Part shown: piece after piece, positions 22,611 to 34,200 of the stretch
How the letters are laid out: every line of letters starts with the position of its first letter
Position numbering within the stretch: position 1 is the stretch's first letter
Source: Cynocephalus volans
Lineage: Eukaryota > Chordata > Mammalia > Dermoptera > Cynocephalidae
DNA length: 64,000 nucleotides
Assembly: GCF_027409185.1 (NCBI RefSeq)
Contig: NC_084463.1
Span: 51,144,907-51,208,906 of the forward strand
Direction of reading: 5' to 3'
Notes under the pieces: generated by a model
What the model saw: the letters and a program-made list of their open reading frames with translations, nothing else
Database searches by the model: none
What the model was told of the DNA's origin: nothing
Program-made: the position numbers and the translations under genes

Positions 22611-23784
22611 GCCAACAGCGGGTGGAAGTTGCCGGAACTCCGCGGTGCTCAGAGCTCAGAGCCGAAGTTATGGGGCTCAGCTCAGGGCTAACCTCTGCTT
22701 ACACAGCCCTGGTGACTGGGAGCTCACCATCTTACACGGAAGGAGCAGCCCCCACCCGAGTCCTGACCTCAGGCAGAGGACATACCACAGACCGCCTGTC
22801 TCCCACCCGGAACTTTCCCAGTCCCTCCTACCCTACCCAGACCACTATAGGAAAGCCCCTCCGTGGAAGTCCCTCCCCTGCCCCAGCTCTGGGACCCCAC
22901 CCCAGGAGCTAAGAGCCACAGAGCCTGAAAGTCGGTGGGGCTGATGGGGAAACCCACACCAGCCGCACTCAGGCTGGGCTGGGGGAGCTGTACGGTCTCA
23001 GCCCCTGCTGCACCCATGGCTCCCACCCCGTCCCACCAGGTCGCTGGGAGGGTCCCAAGGGGTCATGTTCCCAGCACCTTTTGGGCTTTCCTGGGGGCCC
23101 ACCTGGGGTCCAGCCCTCAGCCTGCCCAGCCACCCAAGCCCTCCTGGCCCCTACATCCTCCCACCCCTGCAGGCCCATTAGCTCCTAGCCACTTGGGCCC
23201 TCAGCCCCCCAGCTGCCCTGATCTGTCTTCCTCCACACCCTGCACAGCAGCTCTGGTGGTCCCTCCACCTCCACAAAGGACCCACATCCTCCCTTGAGCC
23301 CCCTGGCTGGTCCCACTACACCCTGGCTGGCGTTGCCCCTCCAGGGCACCCAGGTTCCTCCTGTCTAGTCTCAGCTCCCCATCCTCTATAGTACCAGCCC
23401 AGATCATCCCTGGCTGGGGTGCAGGGTGAGGCCAGGCGTCTATGCAGGAGGGATGGCGTCCAGCCACAGATACAGCAACACACGGTCACACTTGGGATCC
23501 AGTGACACTGCCCATCCCCTCCTTGCGGCCGCAGGGGGACAGTACCTGCTCCTGGGTAGTGTGGGGCAGGAGACCCCTGAGCGGCCGATGCTTCTGGCCC
23601 ACTCCCTCCTAGATAGGGCCTGGGAGGCTGCAACTGGCTGGTGTGGAACCAGTAGCAGGAGCCAGCAGGGCTCCCGGCCTCTTTATGCAGCTGGGGCTTC
23701 GCCCTGCCTGGGGCAGGAAGAGGGGGCAGCCCGGGTTCCTGGGGAAGTAGCCTCACTTCCTCACATCTGTGCAGTCCCCTCGGA

Positions 23785-23975
23785 GCCACACATGCACTCG
23801 TGTGCACACCACATGGTCACAGATGCACACCCTCATGTGCACATACATACATAGGCAAACACACTCACATGTACATACTTGCATGCATGCACATGCACTC
23901 AGACATGCATATACTCACGAACACATATGTACACACATACGCACTCGCAGACACACACACGTGCTAACACATACA
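23785..23975. repeat. CA/TG-rich low-complexity tract, GJC2 intron 1
   Basis: About 190 bp of ACACATGCACTCGTGTGCAC-type alternating sequence with ACATACATAC units. Confidence 0.8.
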
Positions 23976-25274
23976 GACGTGAATGTCCAAGCCCTCGGGC
24001 CACCTCCTCCATCCCTCTTTCCCAGGCAGGCGGGGACACGCAGGGGGTCCACCTGGCACCCGCCTAGGAAGAACTTTGACTATTCCAGGACGTGCCCTAT
24101 CACAGGAGGCTGACACCCACTGGTCAGGGCCTTGCAGAAACCCAAGACCCAGCAGACCCAGGGGAGAAACAGAGGCAGGAGACCCTAGGGTGTTGGCAGC
24201 CCTGACTAGATGTGTGTTGGGCAATACTTAACAACTGGCTCTCCAGGAAGACTCGGTTGGTAGTGCTTAGCTGATTCTGTGACGTAAATATCCCCACTGT
24301 GGCTGATTACTGGCTGGTGTCACTGAACGTGGACTTGAGACAAAGCACAGTTGGCTCCTGAAACCAGCTGTGGCTTAGCCCCGTGGACCTTGCCCTGGGG
24401 TCTGAGCGATGGGGCTTTACCCTGGGGGCCTGTGTCACAGCTGTAGTCAAGGCCACACACAGGGGCCTCCCCAATCTACACCGCTGCCAGTACCTCTCCT
24501 GGGCCCAGCAGCCTCCCCAGCACGGGCACCTGGCCACCAGCCTCAGCTACAGAGGGTCAGACCCAAATGCACATCTGCCCTCAGAGCAGCCTTGCTGTCC
24601 CAGGAGACCTCATCCTGGACAGCTCCCTCCCCACACCCCCTGCTCCATCAGCAAACCCTGAACCCAGCCATGCCTGCCCCCATGCCACCCCACAGGGGCC
24701 TGGTTCACTTCACACTGCCTTCCCTGTGAGCTTCACTCTGCAGGATGCTGGCGGGGGGTACCTTAGAATGTCCACCCACCAGGCCTCCTCTCTGCTGCTG
24801 CCCTCCCAAGACTCCTGATTGCAGTAAATGTAATGCCCCCAATTCCACTCCTGGCGCCAGCCACACCTTTGCTGTGATCTGCCCGCGGCTACCCACACCG
24901 GCCAAGCCCACTCCTGTGAGGGGCCTGTGCTGCCTCGCCCTGCCACACGCATGCACACACGCACACACAGCTCCTAGCCGAGTCTGCCTCTCAGAGGCCT
25001 CCTGACCATGGGGACAGGTTAGTTTCAGACACTGCTGTCCCTGTAAGTAGTGAATGGGAGGTTACAGATACGCATGGGGAAGAGCCTGGAACATTTCACA
25101 TGGTCCTGGATCAGAGCTGGAGACATCAGGATGCACTTGTGTTCAGCCAACAGAGAGGCAGATGGTTTCATAGAGAACATTTCTACAGATGTGGATACAT
25201 GTGGGTTTGCACACACACATACATGTCCCTGCTCTTTCACCTTAAGAGGCCTAATGCAAAAACACTCTGGAGCT

Positions 25275-25379
25275 GGGCTGGCCAGTTAGCTCAGATGGTT
25301 ACCGTGTGGTGCTGATAACACCAAGACCCAGGGTTGGATCCCTGTTCCAGACCGCTGCCAAAAACAAAAAAAAAAGAAA
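25275..25379 (+). mobile_element. SINE monomer in GJC2 intron 1
   Basis: GGGCTGGCCAGTTAGCTCAG, then GCTGATAACACCAAGACC, with an A-rich tail. Duplication AAAAACACTCTGGAGC / AAAAACACCCTGGAGC. Confidence 0.88.
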
Positions 25380-25602
25380 AAAAACACCCTGGAGCAAGAG
25401 CACACCTGTGCCCTGGGTCTTGGTTTCTAACCCCAAAAAAGGTACCAGGACGCCCTGGGGAAGTGGCTGATTCTAGGGCTGGAGCAGCAAGATGATCCTG
25501 GAGCAAACTGTAGGGTCAGAGAGGAAGGATGTGCTCAGACGCATGCGCACACGCACATGCATACTCCAGAGTACACATACACACACCAGTGAGGGCATGT
25601 GC

Positions 25603-26012
25603 TACGGCTGAACATGTGTCCCCTCCAAAATGCACGTGGAAGACGGATGTCCCCAATGTGGCAGTGTGGAGAAGTGGGGCATTTAAGAGGTACAAACTGC
25701 ATCCTAGTGAATGGATTGATCCATTCACAGAGTAATGGGTTGATGGTGTAATGATCATTTTAGGTGTAGACTGGTCGCTTTATAAGGAGAGCAGGTGAGC
25801 ATGTTAATAAGCACTGTGCTCCCATTGCCATGTGACACCCTGCATCCCCACGGGGCCCTGCAGAGTCCCCACCAGGAAGAATGCCCTCGCCAGATGCACC
25901 CCCTGGACTGTGGTGGACTTCCCCAGCCTCCAAACTGTAAGAAACAAATTTTGTTTTCTCATAAATTATCCAGTTTTGGGTATTCTGTTATGAGCAATAG
26001 AAATAGACTAAT
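25603..26012 (+). mobile_element. MaLR (MST-like) LTR in GJC2 intron 1
   Basis: TGTGCTACGGCTGAAC, CGCTTTATAAGGAGAGCAGG, ATGCCCTCGCCAGATGCACC, ending AGAAATAGACTAATAC. Confidence 0.83.
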
Positions 26013-26789
26013 ACGGCATGTCAAAGGTACGTGGGGCCAACTGAAAGAGCTCCCCCTGTGGCTGAAGCTGATCGATTTAAACAAAAAAATAAAGTAGTAT
26101 TGTAGATTATCGATTGGGTTACAGATTGTCTCCCAAGATGTAAGTGACTGAATAAACAACTAAATTGGGAACAGGAGACAGTAGGTCCCCCATGCACAGG
26201 GATTCCAAATCATTTATATGGATGCTCTGTCCTGGAGGGGGAAGGCTCCCCAGCCCCATGTGGGTGCACGCAGTGACCTTTCTTGTTTCATAGGACAGTC
26301 TGGTCATGCAAGCACTCCCACGGCATGTGGCCGAGGTCACATGACAGCAACACGTTATGCTAACGGTGTGTCCCTTCATACCATCCAATGAGAGGGACAC
26401 CTCGCCCCCGCAGCCTTCCTCCCCAAACAAGTCCCAACAGAGGGCACCATACAAAATACCATCCAGAAGGCCATAATCCTCAACATTGTCAAGGGCATCC
26501 AGACAGGCGTCTGAGAACCTGCCAGAGGCCAGAGGAGTCACCCCAAGCCGCACCTCAGGTGGGGTTCTGGACAAGGCTTGTTGGGAGGGGCTTCAGCTCA
26601 CCCAAGAGGCTGAGGGTGCTCCTGGATGCCAGGGTCTGTGCAGAGGCAGGGCCAGGAGCGGCCAGACAGGGTCAGGCGGGGAGAAGAGTGCATGGTCAGA
26701 CCTGGAGAAGGGACATGGGTGCAGGGGGAGGGGTGGGGACTTACAGGGGATGGCTGGGGGTCGAACAGTGGGAGTGGGGGCCTCGCAAA

Positions 26790-27184
26790 ATGCTAAAGTC
26801 TGAATGTCCTCTCCAAAGCTCCTTTTGAAACTTAATCCCCATTGTAACAGTATTAAGGGTAAGAAATCCGACTATAGTATTAGGAGGTGGGGCTGTTAAG
26901 AGGAATAATTCATTCACGGATTAATGGACTGATGGGTTAATGAATGAGTGATTACCACAGGAGTGGCACTACTGGCTTTATAAGGACAGCAAGTCAGCCC
27001 CTCACCACGTGATGCCCTGCGCCACCTTTGAACTCTGCTGAGAGTCCCCACCAGCAAGATGGCCCTCACCAGATACGACCCTGGTCCCCTGCCAGCCTCC
27101 AGATCTGTAAGAAATAATTCTCGTTTCTTTATAAATACCCAGTTTCACGTTTCCTGTTATACACAACAGAAAACGGGCTAAGCC
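26790..27184 (+). mobile_element. MaLR (MST-like) LTR in GJC2 intron 1
   Basis: GCTAAAGTCTGAATGTCCTC, GGCTTTATAAGGACAGCAAG, GATGGCCCTCACCAGATACG, then AATAATTCTCGTTTC and a TAAGCC end. Confidence 0.83.
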
Positions 27185-29766
27185 ACAGGGGAGCTCACAG
27201 GTAGGCAATGGGAGAGGGTCTCACAGTGGAGCCATCCTGTCCCTTATGTGCCTGTCCTGGGCACACAAGTCTCCTGGCTCTTTGGGCCATTGTGCCAGGG
27301 GCTCTGTGATAGAGGATGGGGTCATCCCTACTCAGAGCTGCTGGGGGGAGGGAGCCTCACTGGGAGGCCAGGGGTGGCAGGCATCAGCTCCTCCTGCACA
27401 GCCAGGGCCAGGGACCACCTCTGGGAGGGATCTCTTGATGGGTGAGCAGGTCCAGGTCCACACTGCCTGTCTGGAAAGTCCTGGCACCCATGGAATGACC
27501 GTCCATCCCCTAGGCCTCCTTCAAGGGTGGGCAGGGTTTTTCCTGCCCCTAAGCCTCTGCTCACCCTGGGTCTGAACAAGGGTCTGGGGAGGGATGGAAA
27601 ACCAGGGGCCGTCATCCCCCACCCCTTTACCTGCAGCAGGGTCAGGGCCCTGCCCAGGTATTTCCCGCTCACCTCCCTGGAATCCTGCGGGCTGTCTCCT
27701 CCTCAGGGAGCCCCTGCAGCCCACCTGCCCGCCCTCTGGGGGCCCTTGTGTGGGACAATCCTCATTAGGAGAGGGGCTACAGCACCTGCCCACCCCCAGG
27801 CCTCAGCACCACACCCCCGCAGAAAATGCAGTTTCTTCCCCATCCCTCCCGGCTGGGCCCCAAACCCCCAGGAGACCACGTCCTCCCTCCTGGCAGCCCC
27901 GGCACACGCCTGCGGCTCCCCCCTCAACTCTGAGAGGCCACTCGTTGCCTCTACACATGGCTCCTGCATCCCTCCTGCACATCCCTCCTGGACTTGTGCC
28001 CCGCATGCCCCAGGCCCTGGGACCACCAGCTGAGTATATGCTCCTCTTGCATCCTGGCCCAGCAGGAGGTGGCAACTGCCTGCCACCAGGACCACCTCAG
28101 GCTGGGGAACCCTGTCTGTCACATCCACTCAGCCCCCAGCAACTTCCAGGGCAGGCCTTGCTGCCACGCCAGTACACACTGCAGACATCCCGCTTGGTGT
28201 GGGCACCAGCTGGCCCCTGCCCCTCCCACAAGAGCCTGAGGTGCTGTCTACATGCAAATTGCTCAGTCCTCACAGGGTCCCCAGGGCCTTCCCGATCCGC
28301 TTGTGCCCACCTCACAGCTGGCCTCGTCCACTGTCGACTCACACGTGTGCACATGCACGTACACACACCCGCCGCTCCTGCCCTTCATTTACACATGCAC
28401 GCTTACGTAACCACAGCCCCCCAGTAGATTCGGTCTCAACCCAAAATGTGCCTCCCTTGGGAAAGCCCCTGGCAGACCTAGAAGGGCAAGGTGCCCACCA
28501 CCTCCCACCACAGCTCCCATCAGACCCGGAGCAGGTGTGTGACCCTGCGGGGCCTGGCTCCCCCAGGGCTGCCCAGAGGTGCAGGGGCCTGTTTGGTGTG
28601 GCAACTGCTGCTCTTCGGGGGGAGGAAGGGTGGACTTGGACTGGCCTCTTACCCCCTGCCCGGGACCCAAGGAGGCACAGACTGCCTGGCCTGGAGCCAG
28701 AGAAGTGAAGAGCCATTCCTCCTTTGGAGATGAAGGGGGTGGTGGGCTGGAGGGCTGAGCCCTGGCCCAGGTCTGGCTGGGGTGCAAGTCCCCATCTGGA
28801 CAGCTTCTGCAGGCTGGGAGTCCAGCCGTACCCTGCAGATGGTGAGCCTGCATGCAGGCGCAGGCGGGGTAGGCTGAGGAGGAGGGCATGATATCCCCCC
28901 AAGCCATGTCTTCCCCTGAAGCCACCGAGCGTGGAGTGCTACGTCCCCTAACTTCCCATCTGTCCCCTCGTCCCTCACAACCCGCACCCTTCCTGCCACA
29001 TCCACCTGCACCCCACACCTCCCAGCTGAGCAGCCAGAGGTCCTATGTCCACTTTTGTCCAACCAGACCCAAACTGGACCACATCACACAGCCTGGCTGG
29101 TGCAGCCTTCCTGTGCAGCCCGGGCCGCCCCTGCGTTCCCAGCCACCCTGCTGCCCTCGTCATGCCCCCAAGCACCGATCACCCCAAGTAAAACCTCCAC
29201 CCGATTTATCACTACATCTGGGGCGAGCCGGGATCAGCTCCTGGATGGCAGGGTCTGTCTTGCTCCCTGCTGAGCCCCCAGGAACAGAGGGCTGTGCCTG
29301 GTGCCTTGGCTGCTCCCCCTTCCGGTCTGTAGAGACAAAGCCCTGATATCTGGACACAGTGCAGCTGGCTAGTGTGGACCTTGGCCCAAGGGGCCCAGCA
29401 GCTGCTTGGGGTGGTACTTGCTGCACCCCCTCCCTGCACAGCAGCTGCTGAGCAGCCCCTGGGGCTCCCATCTACCCACAGGTCTTGCTGCCTCAGTAGA
29501 CCTGGTCATCAGCCCCTGCCTGCCCAGAAGGCAGCTGGGCCTGAGATGGACACACACCCACAGTGGGGAGGGGCAGGGGAGTCTCATGGGCAGGGAGAGC
29601 ATGGCCAATGTCTCCTTCCTGGGTCGGTCCTCCCACCACCCCCTTCCTCCCCATGGGGCCTGAGAGGCCAGCAGAGACCCCAGCTGACTGGTGGCCAGGC
29701 CACACAGGGGACCACACACCTGATCCCTGCCCTCGAGGGGTCTGCGGTGGCCCTGGGGTGCCCTAC

Positions 29767-29960
29767 CTTCTCCAGGTCAGGAAATGTGAGTCTTTCCCTG
29801 AGCCCTTCCACCTGCTAGCTGGATGCTGGTCCTCCTCGAGGGTGAAAGGCAGCCGGGCCAGGGCCACTTCTCGCCACCAAGCACAATGGGGGGTGGGGGA
29901 GGGGCCTTCAAGGACTCCATTGTTCCCCCCGAGGCCTCAGGGTCTGAATCCCTGATTGTC
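29767..29960 (-). promoter_or_regulatory. GJC2: Probable GJC2 non-coding exon 1 and promoter
   Basis: A donor-like GAGAAG|GTAGGG sits at 29767/29766 (minus). Splicing it to the 22595 acceptor gives an intron of about 7.2 kb, close to the human gene as I remember it. It lies about 1 kb downstream of the GUK1 poly(A) signal, also as in human. Upstream are SOX-like motifs GAACAATGG (29925-29917, minus) and CACAATGG (29882-29889, plus). In cDNA numbering from the ATG these fall near -170 and -135. The 5' limit is not known. Confidence 0.5.
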
Positions 29961-30931
29961 CCTGGGGGCTGGGCGGCAGGAAGCTGGACAGGGCCTTCAG
30001 CGGTCGGGAGGAGCCCCGGCCAGGAGGCCAACCAGCACAGCCCTATCCTCCTGCGCCTCAGTCTGGGCTGCTCTGCACCTCCTGACAAGCATCTGGGCTT
30101 TTGGATGGAGACCAGTACTCCCCCCCTCTCCTGCTATTTCCGCCTGGGCTCTCTGCCTGCCTCCTCCATGTCCAGCTGCCTGGGTCCCGCCCGGGAGCTG
30201 CCTCACCTGGGCACAGCCAGGGCTGGGACTGACCTGGGGTGAGTGGGAGCAAACCCGTCCCTGCCCTGCTGGTAGCTCTCCTGGGCCCCAGAGGCTTGCA
30301 GCAGCCAGAGCCCACGAGCATGGCCACTGCAGGCCAGGAGGGGAGGAGTGCAGCCCTGACTCAGTGGCACCTCCTCAGGAACCCCCACACCCACCTGGAC
30401 TCTGGATCTCAGCGGCCTGAATCCTCAAAGGAGACCTGGCTAGGGCCCAGCTGGCCTCTCCTGGAGCCTTGGGGCCACAGTGGACTGGGCTAGTTGGGTC
30501 TTGCAGGGCACCAGCAGGCCCCCATGATGCAGAGCCAGCCCTGTGGGCTCAGCTCCCATGTGCTGTCCCTAGCTCTGGCTGGGCACCTTCCTGCACAGTC
30601 TGTCGCTCTGCAGCCCCCCATCCGGCTCAGGACCAGCTAGGACAGGTGACACTGGGGGCTTTCCAGGGCTGAGCCTATGCAGGTATGGCTCACTCTGCCC
30701 TGGCCGATGGACAGCCCCACCCAGCGAGATGCCAATGGGCTCCTGGGGAAGATGCATAGTGGGGAGCAGCCCTGGCTGGCACCCTGTGACCAGTGGAACA
30801 GGGATGGAGGGCGGTGGGAGGCGGGAGGAGGCAGCAGCTAGGATCCAGCTGAGGCCAGGCAGGGCTGCCTTGATCAGGATCAGGCCCCGCCCAGCCTCAG
30901 GGCCGCACAGACACTCTAACCTAACAGTTAC
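29961..30931. other. GUK1-GJC2 intergenic spacer
   Basis: About 1 kb between the GUK1 poly(A) signal and the inferred GJC2 promoter; it may hold more GJC2 regulatory sequence. A further SOX-like ATTGTC lies at 29955-29960. Confidence 0.5.
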
Positions 30932-30937
30932 TTTATT
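30932..30937 (-). terminator. GUK1 poly(A) signal AATAAA
   Basis: Minus-strand AATAAA lies about 300 nt past the GUK1 stop, with a GT-rich element just beyond (GTTAGGTTAGAGTGTCTGTG). It lies about 1 kb from the GJC2 promoter. Confidence 0.7.
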
Positions 30938-31237
30938 ATGTCAGCCCCAGCTCCAGCGGGAGGGACAGGAATGGGGACAGGGGACAGCCCAGGGAGGGCA
31001 GATGGGGGGGTGCCCCAGGGCCCTCCAACCGCACGGGACATGGGACATGGGCAGCACCCCTCTTGCCCCAGACGTCAGTTGAGGACGCAGAACCACTGTG
31101 CAGCCAGCAAGGGAGAGGCTCCACAAACCCAGCCAGTGGACACCTGCCCCTGGTCTTGCATGACTCATGGGGGCCCCGACTGGGCCCCGCCATGCTTTGA
31201 GATCGGGAGGCACCCGTGGAATGGAGAGCAGGACTCC

Positions 31238-31273
31238 TCAGGCGTGGCTGGTCCCTTGAGCTTTCCTGATTTC
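31238..31273 (-). CDS. GUK1: GUK1 exon 8 (last 11 codons and stop)
   Basis: The acceptor CCCTGGCAG ends at 31274. The exon encodes [11 protein letters not shown] and TGA (31240-31238). It was found by reading frame and similarity to the known GUK1 C terminus. Confidence 0.9.
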   Translation of the reverse strand, partial: EIRKAQGTSHA

Positions 31274-34200
31274 CTGCCAGGGAAGGAGCAAGGGGAGGCT
31301 GGATACCGGACGGCTGGGCCTACCGCCCTCCCTCCTGGTGGGCCAAGGGGGCCTTGCCCTGGTGCTGAGGTCAACTCCTTCCCGTCTGAGCCTCAGTGGC
31401 CTCATATACAGTGGATTGAGCCTCTGGGCCTCTCCCAAGGTGGTGTGAGGACAGGGTCTGGGCTGGAAGAACTACTGATGGGTAGGGGACAGGCGGGAAC
31501 AGTACAGGTGGGCATGTTCTGTGGAAGGGACCCACCTCAGAGAGCGCCTCCTTCAGCGCTGCGTAGGCCTTGTCCAGGTTGTCATTGATGATAACCAGGT
31601 CAAACAGGCCAGGATCTTTGCCTGGGGGGGAAGGCTGGGGTCAGAAACACAGTGAGCCTGCCCTGGCCTCTGCACAACCACTGGAGCTGAGCGATGGGCT
31701 GCAGTTGGCCTGTTCCTGTCCAGGGCAGGGACTCCAGCTGGGATTCCATTCTGTGTGGGAGCCCCTGAGCCCTGGATCCTGGACACCACTGCTCCCATCA
31801 CTGGCCATGCCCAGGACTCGGGTCAGGGGTTACATTATCCTGTAACACTGCTGCAAGTGCCCCACATGAAAAAGGACGTTTAAATAACACACTCTTCGTG
31901 AGGACAAAATCAGACCCAGATGGGAGGTAACAGCTGTGACAGGATGCCTACAACGCCACCCAGCTGAGTAAGAAAAGGTTTGCAGATCCTCCATGGGGAG
32001 AGGGTAGTCTGGGGACCCTCCACAGGGAAGCTGGGTGACAGAGGGGGTTCTGCAGACCATCCACAAGGACGCTGGGTGACAGCGGGGGTTCTGCAGACCA
32101 TCCACAGGGACACTGGGTGTCAGACAGGGTTCTGCAGACCCTCCACAGGGAAGCTGGGTGACAGAGGGGGTTCTGCACACCATCCACAGGGACCCTGGGT
32201 GACAGAGAGGGTTCTGGGTATCCTCCACAGGGATCCTCCAAAGAGACTGTGGTGCTGTAGGAATCAGAACACCAACTTCCCTCTCCTGTGCCAATCTCCT
32301 AGCTCTGGACCCTCCCCATCATGAGGTGAGCGGTGGCTGGCTGCTCAGAGGGAGGTCGTGGGTGGATGTGGGGCTGGGGAGGGCACGGGCACTCACTGCT
32401 GTCCATGTCGGCCTGGGCGGAAGCCAGCCGCTTCACCAGGCTCTCCTCTGTCTCGGTGTTGCGTTGCCGCAGCCGCTGCTCCTGAAAGGCAGGCCCGTGG
32501 GGTCAGCAGCCTCCCAGGCACGAGCCCAACCCCCTGCCCGGGCCCCAGGCCCCAGGTCTCCACCAGGACATCCAGCGAGGGCGGCTGCACAGAGATGTAG
32601 ATGGGCCGCAGGTCGGTCTTCTTGATGTTGCGCACGCCCTGCAGGTCCACATCCAGCACGCAGATACGGTTCATGGCCTGCACTGCCTGCACAGCCGCCT
32701 TGCTGGGGGTGGGGGTGTGGGTCAGCCATGGCTTGCCCCAACCCCAACACCCAGCATGCTTTCAGGGGCACCCAGCATGCCTTTGCCTGCAGGGCCCATC
32801 ACCCTGTGCAGCCAAGTCCCAGCCACAGATGGGGCTGTCCCCAGCAGGCACTGCATGGCCAGAGACCCTGGGCAGGCTGTGCGGCACTGCCATCTTAGGC
32901 AGCACAGAAGCCCCAATGACACCCTCAGAGCCCACTGCCTGCCCCTCCCACTGCACCTGCAGCAAGTGCAAGGTGTCTTGTGTGGCCCCTCACCCCAGGA
33001 GGACAGCCCAGGGTCAGCCACTGCGTGCAGGCATGACCAGGCCTGCCAGCCCCCCAGCCAGGACAGCAGCCCTGTGGGGAGGAGCCCATGGAGCCTCTGC
33101 TCAGTGAGGGGCTGCAGTGCAGCTGAGATGTGAATGCAGGCGGGGGAGAGGACTGATCACTGCTCACAACCCAACTCCCAGGGCACAGCACCATGTGGCC
33201 CACCTTGTTCCGTATAGGTTCCCTGAGAACTCGGCATACTCAATGAAGTCACCAGCTGTAATATCCCGCTGCATCACCTCCCTGGTCACAAAGTAGTAAT
33301 CTGCAGAGGAGGGGGTTGTCCAGAGGGCACCATGCGGCCCAGGCAGCTGGAGTAGCATCCTTCTCCCCCCGGCATGGGTGCTGTCCCTCCGTCTACCCCA
33401 CCCCAGGGCTGCTCCGGCCAGGCCCATGCCAGGCCAGGAGGAGGCAGACGCTACTTCTCACACTGTCCACACTGGGGGGCTGGACACTGCCATATCCCAC
33501 ATGGAGACCGCGGAGGAACAGCTCCATCTAGCAGGACCACAGAGAATGTAGCACAGCTATGCTCTTGGCCACACAACACGCCACCTCAGCTAAGAGATGG
33601 ACACATAACTTAACGAAGTCCGCACCCCTGGAGGCAGGGACCCATCTAATAGAGAGCAGACTACGCCATGAGCATTGTGACCCACAGAAAGAGGGTATGG
33701 GCAGGCCTCATTGTACTTTTAGGGCACTGAGGGTCCTCATGGGACTTCCCACATCACCCGCATGTCAGCTGCAGCCTGCAGGGCCCACAGACCCACCAGG
33801 CCTGCTCACCTTTGCCGTTCTCCTCTCCAGGCCGTGGGTCCCTCGTGGTATCTAGGAAAAAGCCCTATCATTCACTGTGGGGACACTAAGCCGCTACCCC
33901 CACCATAGGGCCTTCCCTATGAGGATTAGCTCAGCCCTCCAGGGTGTAGCAGGAAGGGCTCCAGAGACAGTCGGGGCAGCGACCCTGTCCTCAGAGGACC
34001 ACCTAGGCGGCCAGTGGGTCATCAAGCCATAGCCCCACGGGAGAGGAAAGACAGAGGGAAAGAGGGGAGCTGAGTGCACTCCACCCAAGAGAGTGTGTGT
34101 GTATTTGGGGGCGGGTTGCAGGAGTGCTAACAGGGCAGGGACAGTCCCCAGCTGTGTGTGTGTGTGAGGGGAGGTCTGCAGGACTGGTCACAGTGTAGGG

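Larger units (their letters stand above)
22596..29766 (-). other. GJC2 intron 1 (inferred)
   Basis: 7.2 kb holding a CA-rich tract, a SINE, two MST-like LTRs and otherwise unique GC-rich DNA (27185-29766), in which I recognise no other exon. Confidence 0.5.

Noticed and set aside
21153-22691. 512-codon plus-strand ORF over GJC2
   Set aside because: Antisense shadow of the CpG-rich connexin exon; composition is Arg/Gly/Ala repeats with no domain.
31980-32240. CRISPR-like array
   Set aside because: Regular spacing but adjacent units with no unique spacers; a minisatellite in a mammalian intron.
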